NCBI RefSeq assembly: GCF_019649055.1
Contig: NW_026570299.1
Span: forward strand, 310,001 to 374,000
DNA length: 64,000 nucleotides
From: Paramacrobiotus metropolitanus
Taxonomy: Eukaryota > Tardigrada > Eutardigrada > Parachela > Macrobiotidae
Direction of reading: 5' to 3'
This document shows, piece after piece, positions 21,601-32,383 of this stretch. Each line of letters opens with the position of its first letter. Position 1 is the first letter of the stretch. The translations under genes were made by a program, and so were the position numbers. The notes beneath the pieces are model-generated. The model made no database searches. It had not been told where the DNA came from and saw only the letters and a list, made by a program, of their open reading frames with translations.

Positions 21601-23830
21601 AGCACCAGGTCTTATCTCCAACCACAAAGCCCTCGCCTATGTTGGACCGAGCGGCGCTCCGTTTCAGCCATCCTCACGGAGCAGGTAAGAAAGTAAAGCT
21701 ACGCATAAGCCACCGTTTATGCTGTGCTCTGTATTGACATTAAATGTGCAAATATAACGATAAATCCGTAACGCTGATAATTACTACTCAGTACATGTTT
21801 GCTACATAATTTCGGTTGGAGTTTCCGTTTTGAGCAACACTCGGGAACGCCTGCGTTAAAGCATTTCCACTGTTTGCGCGGTACGGAAGCCAACTGAACA
21901 CCACCATCATATTACTTCCCTTTTTCTGCGCTGAAGTTTTACCAGCCATCAATAAGAAACCAAAAACCGAACCGAATAAGCAAATTGTCGAATAAAGAGT
22001 ACTACATATACACAGCAACGTTATATCTGTATACTGCTGCAAGTTTGGAAGTTTTGCATCGATTGATTTACATATGAAAACGTTTGGTCACACTGCAGTT
22101 CATGCATATTCTCCAGATTCCGCTTAGCTAATGCCACAAAGGAAGTACTTATCCACTTACTGGTTTTATATCACAGCGTGCGAAGTATTGTAATAAGTGC
22201 ATATGCTACTGCTATAGTCCGAGCGAATTGGCTGTGACGTTTGATACTTTATACGTTAACCATTTCAATTACTTTCTATCTATAGAAGTAATTTTTACTA
22301 GCGCAGTTTGAAGCGCGAACTGGCTAATGCCGAATCAAAGTATCTAAAATGTAAAGTAAACTTCTGTCGTGTACGACTTTCGAGAAGGTCTGTCACGTCT
22401 TGCTCAATAAAATTATCATGCAACAATTCTTTTGAGTTCCTTTTCTTACAACCTACTAATTAATCATAAGTACGTCGGACTTCCTATTTTTTTGCAAACC
22501 GGTTGTGTCGATTTCCTTTCTGTATTGACATTTCGCCTGCTATCGGTAATACACTGCATATTTATTTAATAAATATATTGAATAGTAATTAAATTTCGTG
22601 CATATTAGCTACATACATATATACTCTGTATACTTACCGTACATACATTTCGTGCATACATATATTGTGTAGAAACTGTCCGATCCTTGCGTACTATCTG
22701 CAGCATTGCACTGCATTTTGCTGTGATGTCAACGGCGCAACTCTCACTCTACTCTATAAAAGGTCAGGTACCTAAAAGTGCCTAAAACTTACTACAGTGA
22801 AACATCCTGAAGTTCCAGGATGTCGCCACTTCGTACTCGCATCCCAATTTAATATGAAATGCCTTTTTTGCCCTATATGTATTCCGCTATTGGTATTTGT
22901 TAGAAAAATTGTCGTTTGAGATAACTTCGTTTTTCGCACCAACATTTTGCCTGATAATGGCGGGTGTCGGCGTTAAATTGTTGATTTTCGTCAGCGCAAA
23001 CTGTCGAAAATATTAATTTTGTTATTCGGTTGCTGCGATACAAGTACTCCTTTCTACTGTTTCCACTTTGTTATGCGTAACTACCTCGGAGCTGCATCTA
23101 CATAATTGTATTAAAACTTTATTAACACAAATATAAAAAACACACATAAAAAAGAGGAACTGGAAACTTCAACGGCAAAAATACGGCTTCCTAATTACCA
23201 CTGATTTGCACAAGAAAACACATAATTTAAAGAAATTTATAAACAAGAAAAAACTGCAATTTATCAGGAATGCACAATGGCGGAATGTCACGTGTCCATG
23301 GTACCACACGCCGCACACACGGGACGGCACTACACAATTCTACACTTATGAACAGTGAAATTCGTGTGCGTGTATTCAGTATTAAAGTGCAGAGTACAAG
23401 TACAATACTTCAGTAATGCATTACTTACTATAATTTAACACAGCCAGCTGCTTAGCAACCCTGCCTACCCTACCATTAAGACGATCACTGCCAAAATTTG
23501 TCGATATTTAGCGCGTATAGCCGTGGCATTCGAACCGATTGCTTTAACACAACTACCATGGGAATTACACTTACAACATTTTTTCTTTTGGAAATAAAAA
23601 ATAACATTTATTTATTTTACGTGTGCATGCATGCGTCTGTACATGAACGCGTCCGTTTATCTGTAGAAGTACATGAATGTACATCCGGACGACATGAAAG
23701 GTTCAAAAGTTCGCCGCTGCCATAGCATATACTTAACGGGCGGCGATGTACGGCGCTGTACGGCGATTAGTTATTATGTCGGCGCGTCTCGACGAAGACT
23801 TCTTCTGTTCAGCGTTATCAAGCCCGTCCC
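21600..23830 (+). repeat. array unit with hairpin A (copy 4) and a copy of the CDK 3' UTR
   Basis: Order: hairpin A (21811-21894), the GCATTTTGCTGTGATG block (22720), a segment at 23110-23290 matching the CDK4/6 3' UTR (35545-35816), landmark B (23450-23530) and landmark P (23770). The UTR-like segment keeps a minus-strand AATAAA (23118-23123), the AACGGCAA block, and the run ending CGGAATGTCACGTG, just 3' of the CDK stop codon. The coding exon is not recognisable beyond that point. Confidence 0.75.
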
Positions 23831-23964
23831 ATGGCATCCGTGACCTGTGCACCGTAGCAGCGACCATAAGGTACCGTACTTTACTAAAGTCTCGGCAAAC
23901 CTCAGCCACCTAAGTATCTTGGTACTTTACTAAAGTACATTAGTACTTAGCTGAAATACATGTA

Positions 23965-24370
23965 CTGTAGCCGCTAGATGAAGTGGCTCCACTTTTAGAT
24001 CCGCCCGCTGCCTGCACCTGGCCGGGCATTGAGCACGAGCCTTCCTCCCACCGGGAGGCGCGCACATTGCTTTTCGATATTAGTACTCTTTCTAACTGTT
24101 CTCTGCCCCTGCCAGGGGCACCCCAAAAACCACAACAAACCAGATTTATAAATCGAAACCTATCAGAGGCCAGAGCTGTGACAATATGCTCTTACAATAA
24201 TTATCGTACGTTGCTAAAATTAAGAAACTCAGTAAAACATGTAGAAATCAACATCAGAGTGAGAATTGTTTGAAATCAAATACAATTCTGCACGGAGCAA
24301 TGTATGTATATTGGGCCTGCATTTTCCCGTATACCAGACTCTGTGGAGCCACTTCATCTCGCGGCTACAG
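23965..24370. mobile_element. 406-bp MITE with 28-bp terminal inverted repeats and TA flanks
   Basis: Left end CTGTAGCCGCTAGATGAAGT... (23965-23992) and right end (24343-24370) are inverted repeats with 27 of 28 matches by eye, flanked by TA at 23963-23964 and 24371-24372. A TA duplication is usual for Tc1/mariner-type elements. The inside holds a 96-codon open frame (23983-24273) without recognised motifs. Confidence 0.85.
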
Positions 24371-24999
24371 TATATAGAATTAATTACTGCTATGTTCCTA
24401 AGTGAAAGGTTTCAATTAAAATGACCTTTCATGATACATTTATATACGCTACCGAATACATTACTACCATTTTCTAAAATTATTACACCAAACTGGCAAT
24501 TAATATCCGCACAAGAAAATTGCGATGGTACTCGTACAAATAACACAGGTGAAAAACGACTGTATCAAAAATTTACTGCGCGTCGCTCACTCGCTTTCCC
24601 GAATTTTAAGTTTTCATAAATACCCAAATGATGCCAGCGTACTTGTTATTATCCGGTGTGATGACGCAACCAACGCTTCGTCTGGGACATCAACGAGCTT
24701 TCATAGGCATTTCGCACCTGCGTCAGACGGTGTGCGGGGGTATCATGCAGGCAGATTTTTGCAAAGGTCACAAGGACTTGCTCCGCACCATCGTCAGCGA
24801 GCAAGCGCGCCACACCACTGCACTGCACATTGTGGCCTTCCCGGAAAGGAGACAATTTATCCACTCCAGGTAGTCTTCCAAATCGACGTTGTGATTGCTG
24901 AATTCACATCGGGAGTAGAATAGCGTATTAATGCGCTGTTCCTGCACTAGAATCGCTACTACTCTCGTGAAAAGTAAGCTAATACCTTTGAATCCTCAA

Positions 25000-25105
25000 A
25001 GTGACCGCTGCAATGCATCATTTGGATTGCGGCATACAGCTAGCAGGAACTGCCGGTCATAGGCAAGCCACTGGTCCACAGTAATTCCTTTTAGTGCTGC
25101 AAATT
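25000..25105 (-). pseudogene. short gag-like remnant
   Basis: Minus-strand reading FAALKGITVDQWLAYDRQFL resembles the ANWLEYDRQF segment of the Gag at 1640-1660. Frames on both sides are broken, so it is a scrap of a related DIRS-order element. The call rests on one short motif. Confidence 0.35.
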
Positions 25106-26319
25106 TGCGTGATGTGATCTATGTACTTCATCATGGGTAAGTCCAGCTCCAGTGTCCGTTGCGGGAGTGCCGCATTTGAGTATGCAGGCATCGAGCAGAA
25201 AGTCCTCCGCCACCTCATCGCAGATCTTGTGAAAGAGACGCTGGCAGGAGATCCACAGACGCTAGCCTTTCGCTCCCGCTTCCAGCAAGCTGTTAATGTA
25301 GGTACTTGTTTGCATGCGGCCGGTAGGAGAGTATATTCGGAGTCCGGACCACACCAGGGTTTCGAGAATTACACAAGGCGCACACATAATATTTAACATC
25401 TTTCTAGAGCAGCTGTACGATGATGCCTCCATCCATGCGAACAGGGAAGCGAATCCTAGCGTGCGTTGACCATAATGTTGGCAAAGAGCGAGCTCTTTCG
25501 GGAATTCTAGGCCAAGCGTCTGATCCGTCATCCGCCATAACTACATTATAAGTGCCGGTCGTATCTCACCGTTCCTGTTCCCGCAGAAATTCCGTAAGAA
25601 TTTCATACTCTTCCAGCCTTTGCCTCGTTTTCTTGCGTATTTTCGTTCCCCGTTGAAGATGTCTTTCGTGATAACAGTTCCGACTGTCCCGCTTGATAGA
25701 CGTAAAGCGTTAACAGTGCTGGCAATCATTCTCGGTGGCACGCGACTTAGGATCAGCTGCTACACGGTCTTCTTTTCCGTGTCGGACAGCGGTCTCCCTT
25801 CACGAAAACGCTATGCTGTTGCCTGCGACACCTCGTGATTGTGGCTGCGTTTTGAACGGTTTCGCATTGCCACCGGGATTATAAAGATCTGGTGAGTGAG
25901 CTCGCTTCGTTCCTCGATAGCTCGCGAAACCGCAGCGTACTCTAGGATTCAAATCTGTCTCTTGTTTTAATTACTAATGCCACGGTGTCGGCTAATTATG
26001 TTGCAGAAACGGTCAGCGCAGTTTGCGTGATGCCGGCTCGAATTATTATACAGTAAAACTTACTTTCATGTACAAAGGTGACCTTTTAAAGCATTTACTG
26101 GTTGTTATGACAAGACAGACATTATAAACTACAAAGTATTTAGGTACTTCGTAATTTTTTCTCTTTAATTTCGTTCCGCCCGAAAACTCGCGCGTAGACA
26201 AAACTCATATCACGGGAGTATTATCGCGCGCAGACATGACGATTAATTTATTGCGTTCAAACGATCGCATATAATCATAATCATAATCGTAATTATTTCT
26301 CGATTATTTCTCGATATTC

Positions 26320-26775
26320 ATTTCCGTCTCTCCCTCCGGATCCTCATCGATGTAATCGTCGTAATCATCTAGCTGAATGTCTCCAACTACGTCTGTTACC
26401 GCTGCCACCGGAACCAGCTCGCCGTCTTGAATTGTTTAGAAAATTGCAAATCTCGTGCAAGTGCTGCGTTACATTGAAAGTTTGAAACTGATGGTATTCC
26501 ATTAATTTTGTCTGTTTATGGTTTGCCTCGTGCTTGCCAAAGGGCACTTAGTGATTAGTGTCCTTCTTTAAACGCGTGTTTCTTTGCACCGATGAGATTG
26601 CAACAACCGAACCAAGCCCTCCTCGTAGTCCACGCAAACCGCATCAAATCCAGGATTGTTTGGCATTGTCGGTTTTATCCACAACGATGTGTTTGACGAT
26701 GGTGTTTATGTTGGTGCCGGGTTTGGTGCCAGCGGGGTGTCGGAAGAGGTTTCGGGGTCGATAACACTGGTTCAA
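26320..26775 (-). pseudogene. decayed unknown gene, copy 2 (acidic C-terminal tail)
   Basis: Counterpart of 10420-10870. The tail piece reads DGELVPVAAVTD...EDPEGETEMNIEK then TAA near 26314, with several substitutions relative to copy 1 in the same frame. The MPNNPGFDAV piece is frameshifted here; the LFRHPAGTKPGT piece is open. Product unknown. Confidence 0.35.
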
Positions 26776-28998
26776 CTGGATACTATGTATATAGTAAATT
26801 CACTTTCACGCGCCGCAGTAGTACTGGTCGCGTGATTCACCGTCGTTTTTGCCCAACGTCGAACTGAAAACCGGGTTTTGCCCATTTAAGGATCGCGAAT
26901 GTGCTCCCACCTTCACCAGACGAATCGGATTAGCAATCGAAACTGATCCGCGGAATTCGGTTGGCCTATCGTTCGTCAAGGGGATACACTAAAGTACGAA
27001 AAATTCTTTTGACATACAACCAACACAAACCGGGACCGTTCTACCCGTATTTTGGACAAAAATACATCGTCGCTCAGGCAAAATTATCTATAGTTAATTT
27101 TGATGCGGAAGTGGATACATTTCAACCGGTTGCGAGCCACGCACGTATGTGACCAAGGACAAAATGTACAGCGGCAGTTCTTTTGCCGCCCTGAGTTTTG
27201 CTCGGTTACACGCATATACTCTGTACATCCAGTTTAAGCAATCCCGCTGAATTTCTTTGGCTAATCTGGTATTCTATCGGTGCATTTTCTCAGTACCGTA
27301 CTTAGTTTTTATGGTAAAAATACGGTACTGAAGTATATGAAATTCGTGTGTTGTGTTCGAGTGTGGTGTATTGCTGGCCAAAGATTATCGGGATTATGGA
27401 TATTCGTTTTAGCTGGTTTTCGGTCTTCAACCAGCAAAATGGAATGGTAATAAACGAAATGGAATACGAATGGTATTAACGGATGGGCCGACCAGTCGTT
27501 ATTATATTTTTATAAGGTGATGCCTTGATTCACGGATGGTTTTCTCGCAAACTCACACTTCGGTCCACTTTCCGGCCAATATCCGAACGAGATCTACAGA
27601 ATGCTTCCACGGCATCCTTAATAAACCATACGTCCGCTGTTCCAGCGTATTATGTTGTTATTTGAAATTCGTCAATCTTAGCCAAAAACCGACTTTCCGC
27701 GTGCGGAGAGAGTACAGTAATGCAGAGCAAAGCCAGCAAGCAAGGCTCTCAGTTTGAATTCGAAGTCGTCACAATACAGGGAACAATCTTTCTTCCTTTT
27801 CCCATTTTCCCGATATAAAAATTACAGCCGGCACTCTGGCTATTGTCGGAGCACTTACTCAATTAGATACTTTAGCGTTCTAGCCGCTTCACACTATCAA
27901 ATGCTCCAATCGAACGCTATGAAAATTTGAAACCAGGAGTGACTAAAATTTTGCATTCACAGCTTTAGACCTTGACGGTGCAGACTTCGATCTTTCCCAA
28001 AGACTAATTCTTCTTCTGTATGCCGTATGCATTTAAAGGAATAAATCTGACGCTGTCGCACAAGACTTTCCTGTTCCAGAAATACACTTTACGCTCATAG
28101 GCACTGCGAAAGTCTAGTTATTTCACCAGAAGCTGGAATAACCTCGCCAGGCACCTGAGCCTTTTCCCCTCCTCCCACAGTCAATTGTCTGCTTATCAGA
28201 CCTTCCAAAAATTATTTTTATTTCAACAACCGTAACAAAGCTTATCCGGATGCACGGTAATACCAGTACTGCTGAAGAATGTCTCCTCTGCTTCCGAATG
28301 TAAAGCACCCACGTGTGCAATTTTACGTCTCTAGTTACCTTACATTTCATAAATTCAGTCCAGATAAAGATAAAAAACTAAAATCTTAGGACATGCCAAT
28401 AACCCATTCTACCCGTCAAAGGATGACAGTTTGTAGCCGTTGTGCAGTCGCAGCATGAAGTCCTCGATTTGCACTACCCATAACATTCTGCTGCAAAAAT
28501 GTTTTCACAGTTCATTCGTTTTGCATTTCTTAGGGTGTTCTTCGGTTTATATTTATGGAGGTTAACTGTGATTTTAATTCGTCGAACATTGAAAATGCTA
28601 AGTACAGTATGACTTAAATGGTCCTACCTAATTAACCTCTGCAGTAGCTCTTAAATGCGGTAGCATGCGTGATATGATCGGTGAAGATCCATGCTTCTGG
28701 CCATACGCATGACCTTTCTGCAGCACGTGTTTTCAATTATTTCGCCAACGTAATATTGCCGTTACAGCTTCTAGCACCGGCGTCCGGCACCATTTCGTTG
28801 TCTCCGCTCATAAACTCGCCGATTTTAGAACTAGCGGCGCTCAGTGCGAACTGCGAATCACCCACTCGAAACGAGCAATGAACAGGTAAGCAAGGAACCT
28901 AGAAATCATTGCTCCTACTGCATGAAGACTAACAAGACAAATATAACCCGAAGTCCGTAACGCTGATTTACTACGTACTGCATGTTTACTTAGTAATT

Positions 28999-29078
28999 TG
29001 GTTGGAGCTTCCGTGTTGAGCAACATTTGGGAACGGCTGCGCTGGAGCATTCCCAATGTATGCCCAATACGGAAACCG
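28999..29078. repeat. hairpin landmark A, copy 5
   Basis: GGTTGGAGCTTCCGTGTTG...GCATTCCCAATGTATGCCC...CGGAAACC, in the same context as copy 2 (preceded by TCCGTAACGCTGA). Confidence 0.8.
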
Positions 29079-29559
29079 AAATCAACTATCGACCAGCATC
29101 GCGCTTCGCGTAGTGTACGCTGCTGCACTTGTTGTCAGCCATAACACAGAATGAGCAACAAAATGTTTCAAACGTAAATAAAGAGCACATGTATACATAG
29201 TATGCGTTTTGCTGCAAATTTGGAATGTTGCATCAATTACGTTAGCTATAAAAGTGGCAAAGATCACGCGGCAAGTTTATGGGTATTGTCCGCATAGCTA
29301 CCGTACATGGCGCAAATGAAGTGCTTATCATTCTATTTTCTCGTTTTATGTCGCAGGCTGCGCAGAGTGCGAATCAAGTACTGTAGTACGAGTAATTAGT
29401 CCGAACTTGTAACCGCACTTGCTACTCTAATCTAGCTGTGATACTGTATATTAATTGGTTCAGTTAGTCGCTCTGATTTATTGATGGCGAATACAAAAGC
29501 AAACTAACAATTCACAAACGAAACATCACATTATAATGTTAAGAAACAGCAGAAACAGA

Positions 29560-29745
29560 AAACATTTGATCTAAGTGGTCCCACTGTGTCCACGCCCACC
29601 GCACGAACAGGTAGTCCTGGGTAATGTTCTGGTATTCCGCGATTTTTTTCCGCTCGGCCTGCGCCGGCTTGCGTGGATGTTGCTGCGATACTTCAGTATG
29701 GGATAGGACCATCGTAAACACACATGTGCAGTGACATCCAGTCGT
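29560..29745 (-). pseudogene. short reverse-transcriptase C-terminal remnant
   Basis: The minus-strand frame reads SHTEVSQQHPRKPAQAERKK then IAEYQNITQDYLFVR. It aligns with SHIAATSKQAGAAAARAEQD / VAKYRELTRDYLFRAF of the longer relic at 60582-61098. It is frameshifted on both sides, and looks like the same or a related retroelement family. Confidence 0.5.
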
Positions 29746-32039
29746 ACACAAATAGTTTAATTTGAATTTTGAATTAGTTTTGTAACTGTAGGAGTATTTT
29801 TTAGAGCACCAGCTACGTATACAGGCTCTTGCCGAATCAAATTATCTGTATTAAATGCAGGCATAATGCGTACTGTAAAGATGGGACTTCTGGTACTGAC
29901 CGTCACGATTTGCTCAGTAAAAGTATCACGTAACAGCTCTGTTCGAATACTTTGTGCCTGCTAATATTAAATACAGTGGACTTCGTATTTGTAGCAAAAC
30001 CATCGGTTACATCTATTAATTTCATATCCGTATTGCCATAACACTTCGTATGTATTCTATCCGTAATGACTTGTTGAGTATGTCCCTGGCGTATTGTACA
30101 TATTCATAATATTAATTTTAGTGTTAGTATATCGTACAAACTGCAGATACATCCGATCATTGCGAAATGTGTGCTGCATTTTGCTGTGATGATTAAAAAG
30201 AAAGGTAACAGCGGAAAAACAAGCAATAAAATACCATTCTGAAGTGAACGGAGTTCCAGTATGTCGCCACTTCACACTTGCATCCCATAACATAATTTTA
30301 CAACTCCTGCAATACTGATACTGTGCCGGATTATCACAAAACAGAGCCATATACATACGTAATTAGCCTTTCGGCTAAACCGGTGGCCGATAGAGCAATT
30401 GCTGCTGTTGAAGCGCGTCAGGAGATTTTTAACCTCACTACCGCGGTTTGCCATGCGTTTTGAATGTGAAAATTTTGAATTATTTTAATTTTTAGTGTAT
30501 ACCAGCGGCATTTTTTACTGACGGGCTATTGCTGGATAAAATAAAACAAATTGTTTAAACTCTACGGTAGCTTGTGATTTTGCAATAGTAAGGTTGTGAC
30601 ATATCGTAGTACAATGGCGAACGCCTTGCCTCAACATCTCTCCAAGCGTGTTAAGTAATTTAGCTTGCACAAATGAAAATGCTGAATAAAAAATTCGGTA
30701 GCGAATGAACAATTAATTTTTTTACGGAATACAAGTATTACGACGGACCCGCGACCGACACGATCAGCGATTTCCTCGAACAAATTGTCGTAGGCTGCGA
30801 TTTTGTAGTTTCATTCGATGTACATAACGTAAAAAAGACTGAAAAGAAAGCTAAGAAACTTTAGAAAAAAAAACACGCAAATAATATCACATCAAAAAAC
30901 GTGGAATCACGAGAAAACCTAGCGCTTTCAATATTAGGTACTTTCAAGGCCGGAAGTACGCTGCTAATATAAAAATATATTAGTCAGGTTGTTTTTGTTA
31001 AAAATTGTAAAATGTGTTAAAAACGGCAGTTAGAGGGCGCACAAGTGGAGCGATGGGAGAGATGCAAGGGATGCAAGTGCCGGTAGTTTATAACTAGTTT
31101 TAACAGTGCATCTATTTTCGATACTTATTACATACTGCCGCTGAATGGTTCAACAGAAATACGAGTACTACATAACATTTCTTTCCTACATTCTAAATCC
31201 ATGAAATTGCTCACTCAAAGTGATAATTCTAACTTTCTAAGTTCCCATTTGCACGCCAAGGTATATACGTAGTACAGTAAGTAAGCTGGTGTAACGAGCT
31301 ACGAACATAACGATCGCACAGTTCTAATTTATCGCCGATCGGCAAGCTGCTTAGCAACCCTATCTTCCACTTTGTGCGAACACTGCCGTAAATTGGCGAT
31401 TCAGCGCGGATAGACGTGGCATTCGAAGCGATTGCTTTCTACACAACCTCGATGGGTATCAGCCTTAAATGCTGTTCTTGGGACCAATGGGACGTGAAAT
31501 TGACATTTTGCCTTATCTCTCTCTCCCTGTACACGATCCTCATGGACATCCGATACAACTGGAATAATTACGACGTACAGTACAGCTGAAACGTTCGTCG
31601 ACTGTCCGGTTACGCGTAATCAAGCTCGCCATATGGTACCCATCGTGGACAGCCGCAGCGACCTTTAGGTACGCTTTAAACTTGAGGTATTATGTGTTAT
31701 GTAGACTGCAAACTGTAATAATTTTTTTTGCTTAGAATTAGCGCAAAAATGTTCGGGCGATCGTATTAGATCATAATATATATTGTGCGCAAGTTGGCAT
31801 AGTGGTAAAAAAACTTATAAAAAAAATTAGAAAAAAGGCTTTTGGCTTTTAAAAAGGATTATTTTACTTAAAGCTGTGTGTGCACGGAGAAGAGCAGGCA
31901 TTTGCTGTGCAAACAGGGTTTTGCGGTCCTCGTCGACTGGATGGCCTATCGTGTGCTCTGTCTAGTCGGATATATTCTTGCATACAACGGACAAAATTTC
32001 TTGGGATAATACTGCATAAATAAAATTAAGTTTCTGGAA

Positions 32040-32383
32040 ATTGAGTAAAGTGGAGCGGGCGGCTGTGTTCGTGGAGGAATCCCAGCGCGTGCATGATCGC
32101 GTGCTGGATGGTCCCGGGTAACAAACAGCGGGAATGCAGTTTGAACTGCGTTGGGCGGCCGACAATGCGACCAGTGTCCGCTCTGCATGTGTTAAACAAT
32201 ACGCGAGGAGTTTCGCCAAGGGCAAAACTGCAAAAACGTTTACCGTACACTGGCACGAATTCTGTATGGTGTTGAATCTGAACGTATTCCGGTTGAGTTC
32301 CAGCGCATTTCTGGAAGGTTACACAGTCGCCGCTACGCCATTCAATAGTGTGCGTTTTAATAAGTGTTCCTTGCTCGTCGTCT
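32040..32383 (-). pseudogene. astacin-like (M12A) metalloprotease exon with altered zinc motif
   Basis: Minus-strand open frame of about 115 codons from a possible 3' splice site (near 32383) to about 32050. It reads TIEWRSGDCVTFQKC, EYVQIQ, GRIVGRPTQFKLHSRCLLPG, then TIQHAIMHALGFLHEHSRP. This matches the astacin plan (TC.F..., VGR, C...G.I.HE..HALGF.HE.SR). The catalytic Glu of HExxH is Ala here (GCG), while the three zinc His residues remain. Nothing like the rest of the protease follows. The block is absent from the sister duplication (between about 14895 and 14915). It is probably a captured or relic exon; catalytic activity is not expected. Confidence 0.6.
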
